From Ramlibacter tataouinensis (GTDB lineage Bacteria > Pseudomonadota > Gammaproteobacteria > Burkholderiales > Burkholderiaceae_C), in the NCBI GenBank assembly GCA_002427815.1, contig DIZF01000002.1, positions 1 through 64,000 on the forward strand: DNA of 64,000 nucleotides. The letters are read 5' to 3'. A program made the position numbers and the translations under genes. A model generated the notes under the pieces. It was not told the DNA's origin. It saw nothing but the letters and a program-made list of their open reading frames with translations, and ran no database searches. Positions 62,201-64,000 of the stretch are shown piece after piece (positions within the stretch are counted from its first letter, which is position 1; every line of letters starts with the position of its first letter).

Positions 62201-64000
62201 TGGGTCTGCCTCCGGCCGTGCCCGAGATGGCCGGGTCTGCCGCGTCGCCGGAACGGGGCGCGCCCAAGGACGAGGAAGAAGTCGCCTCCGATGTGGACAC
62301 GGACGAACCGGTCAAGGTGATCGGTACGCTGCGCATCGGCATCCCGCTCTACAACGTGTACCTCAACGAGGCCGATGAGTGGTCGCGCCGGCTCGCAACC
62401 GAATTGGCGGAGTGGGCGCTGGAGCTGAACCGGCCCGTACCCGACTCCACTGTGGGCTTGGCACATGCGCTGGCCGGCAGCTCGGCAACCGTCGGATTCC
62501 ACACCCTCTCCGACATCGCGAGGGTCCTGGAAAGCACGCTTCAGAAAACGCAGTCGCTGGCTTATGGGACGCCCCGGCATGGCCAGGCGTTCACAGACGC
62601 GGCCGAGGAAATCAGGCGCCTGTTGCATCAGTTTGCCGCCGGATTTCTCAAGGAGGCTGACCCTCACGTGGTTGCGGCCCTGCTGGCACTCGAGGAGATC
62701 GAGGTGCCCCGGCGGTCGGATGCCGAGGAGGATGCGTTCGCCGACACCGACGAGGTGCAGGACAGCGTGCCATCGCCCCAGCCCGAGGCGGCGCCGGTTG
62801 TCGAGCCCGAGCCCGACAGCGCCCCGCTCAGCGCGGCCGCCGCTTGGGGCGCTCCTGGCTTGCTGCCGGCGGCTGCGACGGCGCCGCTGACGCCCGTCCA
62901 GCCACCGGTGGGTCCCGTACGCCACATCGTGTCCGATGAGGAAGAGCAGGACATGGACATCGTGGATGCGATGGACCCGGACCTGTTCGCCATCTTCGAA
63001 GAAGAAGCCCAGGAGCTCCTGCCCCAGCTCGGCGGCGCGCTGCGTCAATGGACGGCACGCCCGGACAACCGCAGCGCCCGTGATGAAGTGCTGCGCGCGC
63101 TGCACACGCTCAAGGGCAGTTCGCGCCTGGCCGGCGCGCTGCGGCTGGGCGAACTGGCCCATCGCATGGAGTCGGAGATCGAAGAGCTCGGCTCGGACCG
63201 GGATTTTTTGGCGGCCGACCTCGAGCCCTTGCTGCACCGGTTCGACGGACTGCAGGCCGATTTCGACCGGGTACGCGCCGCTGGTGCGCCGGGACCGGCC
63301 GAAAGCGCCCAGCCCGATTCGCTGGCCGCTCCAGCCGATGCGGATGCAGATGCCATGCGGTCTGTGCCCGCAGCGGACGCAGCGCTCGACGGTGCCGCCC
63401 CGGCACCGGGCCGCTCGCTGCTGGCCAAGCCGGCCTTCACGACGCTGGCGCCACAGCGGGCCGCAGCCAACCAGGCGGTGCGGGTGCGCTCACAGCTGCT
63501 GGACCGTCTTGTCAATCAGGCCGGCGAAGTGATGATCACGCGTTCGCGCCTGGAGGCCGAACTGCGCCAGTTGCGCGGCTCGCTGGGCGACCTGACGGGC
63601 AACCTGGATCGCTTGCGCGCGCAGTTGCGCGATATTGAACTGCAGGCGGAGTCCCAGATGCAGTCGCGCCTGGCCCAGGCCAGGGACTCGGCCGCGGGAT
63701 TCGATCCGCTGGAATTCGACCGCTTCACCCGGGTCCAGGAACTCACGCGCATGATGGCCGAGTCGGTCAACGACGTGGCCACGGTGCAGCGCAACCTGCA
63801 ACGCACGGTGGAGTCCACGGAAGACGACCTGATCGAGCAGGCACGGCAGACCCGCGAACTGCAGCGCGACCTGTTGCGCACGCGCATGCTGGAGTTCGAA
63901 AGCATCTCCAATCGCCTCTACCGCGTGATCCGGCTGGCCGCCAAGGAAACCGGCAAGCAGGTGAAACTGGACATCAGCGGCGGGTCGATCGAGATGGATC
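59209..64000 (+). CDS. pilL: Pil-Chp hybrid histidine kinase PilL/ChpA, 5' part only
   Basis: The first 1597 codons are present and the frame is open to the window end. A long alpha-helical N-terminal region (about 1-690) has no clear domain. Phosphotransfer domains are seen at H724 (RRAFHTLKGSSRMVG) and H1299 (RALHTLKGSSRLAG); a degenerate third at H1086 has AHALAGSS with Ala for Lys. Long acidic and Pro/Ala-rich linkers separate them. From about 1420 the CheA-type dimerisation helix starts (LLDRLVNQAGEVMITRSRLE); the ATPase, CheW and receiver domains must lie beyond. It starts 46 bases after pilJ. Confidence 0.93.
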   Translation, partial: MQATETDLDLATNDLGPLAWVLDELRKSLDSASAALRRFVRDTGLARGSDMASVDGGQLRIARQQLHQAVGALEMVGLGGPAQVLRSMEAAVQKFIERPELCNETSAAKVERAGFALTDYLEGVLLGKPASAVALFPQYRETQELAGADRIHPADLWAIEWRWNEPETPAVAEVMVYDPAVRSRMDRGVLQLVKTGDAQAARELAKISLSLAASQTARQPKIFWKVCTGFFEAMGLGLLPLDIYVKRGASRILLQYASLAKGELGVSDRLVQDLVFFCAQAVPAHSSDAPSLHSVRLAWGLAHHTPVDYQTAQYGRFDPVLLAQARKRIAAAKDTWSALSGGDAGKIKGLSDQFHLLTDALLKLHPASAPLAEALTNVIDTVVRSGRPPGPELAMEVATAVLYLEAAFHDLDPSDSQLPARAARLAQRLDTVRQGGQAQALEHWVEELYRRVSDRQTMGSVVGELRGTLSELEKLLDQFFRDPKDKKPLRDAPGYLSQMRGVLSVLGLDQAAQAVLHMRETVEEIIVTEIDEERVHSAGTFEKLGNNVGALGFLVDMLNYQPTLAKKLFVYDPHLGEFKPLMGRIAPAAQEPLAVAADEISRGAGAAGESREALTARLDKLATQAVLAEQPAIAQSARDAAAAVSGQDSGAAAEALSSLAAVMKPAPAAAPAAATEPDIEEDDLLDIFLEEAREVVQNGLAAISALDVHPSEISELTTLRRAFHTLKGSSRMVGLMEFGEAAWALEQVLNTWLADQKPATQALLTLSGEAMQGFALWVEDIAAHDDGAWKAGLFRGPAEALRTENRLVALTLPDRTAQAQPDTLLPEPEQAGAVVEPVPAVEAEAAQPVPLEPLPVDSPVESEEPAIPALEFEFPSQAEAPAATAPEPFPFEGARSIEPAAPDASLEVTELPPDFDFDFDLAPAPAMEPPAAPGVNVDARVAIEQLDFAPLSSLSTEPPAPTAADVEVSISDSVDDLSFDLSDFGVAQPQQAAPAEAVGLPPAVPEMAGSAASPERGAPKDEEEVASDVDTDEPVKVIGTLRIGIPLYNVYLNEADEWSRRLATELAEWALELNRPVPDSTVGLAHALAGSSATVGFHTLSDIARVLESTLQKTQSLAYGTPRHGQAFTDAAEEIRRLLHQFAAGFLKEADPHVVAALLALEEIEVPRRSDAEEDAFADTDEVQDSVPSPQPEAAPVVEPEPDSAPLSAAAAWGAPGLLPAAATAPLTPVQPPVGPVRHIVSDEEEQDMDIVDAMDPDLFAIFEEEAQELLPQLGGALRQWTARPDNRSARDEVLRALHTLKGSSRLAGALRLGELAHRMESEIEELGSDRDFLAADLEPLLHRFDGLQADFDRVRAAGAPGPAESAQPDSLAAPADADADAMRSVPAADAALDGAAPAPGRSLLAKPAFTTLAPQRAAANQAVRVRSQLLDRLVNQAGEVMITRSRLEAELRQLRGSLGDLTGNLDRLRAQLRDIELQAESQMQSRLAQARDSAAGFDPLEFDRFTRVQELTRMMAESVNDVATVQRNLQRTVESTEDDLIEQARQTRELQRDLLRTRMLEFESISNRLYRVIRLAAKETGKQVKLDISGGSIEMD

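Overview
The window reads as a contiguous piece of a high-GC betaproteobacterial chromosome, most likely order Burkholderiales, family Comamonadaceae (Ramlibacter/Variovorax/Polaromonas-like). The reasons are gene content and order: a Bug-family solute-binding protein, a Crp-type regulator divergent from an acyl-CoA ligase, ampD-pilR-pilS-ypjD-ffh, dusB-fis-purH, rubredoxin-pilGHIJL, and a lysine/alanine-repeat histone-like protein. Placement is by recognition of proteins only; no search was run. I see no prophage, insertion sequence, integrase or CRISPR array.

Layout. 1-2.5 kb: 5' part of an acyl-CoA ligase gene, a divergent Crp/Fnr regulator with TCCTA palindromes between them, and an RluF-like pseudouridine synthase. 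2.6-9.4 kb: an accessory surface-structure region with three paralogous exported proteins of unknown family and, on the minus strand, an archaic (Csu-like) chaperone-usher pilus operon: two spore-coat-U-type pilins, chaperone, usher, tip-type subunit. 9.4-10.2 kb: an 823-bp stretch without a confident gene. 10.2-23.8 kb: htpG behind a heat-shock-type promoter, Bug protein, FAH hydrolase, SrkA-like kinase, NodIJ-type exporter, psd, amn, gor, and a three-gene Mla-like lipid-transport set without its ATPase. 23.9-29.1 kb: a 31-codon small gene, the H1-like gene, and nrdAB behind paired NrdR boxes.

29.1-37.4 kb: ampD, PilSR two-component system, a zinc-ribbon protein, YpjD, ffh, miaB, tRNA-Met. 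37.5-40.6 kb: phenylacetate catabolism genes (paaF-like divergent from paaG-paaK) around a TetR-type palindrome, with paaI reduced to a deletion remnant. 40.7-49.9 kb: DUF3108 protein, M61 peptidase, DsbC, UbiH-type hydroxylase, MOSC protein, a 7TM/degenerate GGDEF protein, ychF, yqaA. 50-55.5 kb: dusB-fis-purH, hemL, thiD-like kinase, rubredoxin. 55.5-64 kb: the Pil-Chp chemosensory system (pilG, pilH, pilI, pilJ and the 5' part of a large pilL/chpA), cut by the window end.

Together the window carries regulation for type IV pili (PilSR and Pil-Chp) and the structural genes of a second, chaperone-usher, appendage. The most distinctive items are the three-paralogue family beside the Csu-like operon, the paaI internal deletion that preserves the ancestral overlap with paaK, the unlisted 31-aa gene, the NrdR and heat-shock promoter sites, and several signalling proteins whose key motifs are altered (PilR GSYTGS loop, GGDEF remnant).
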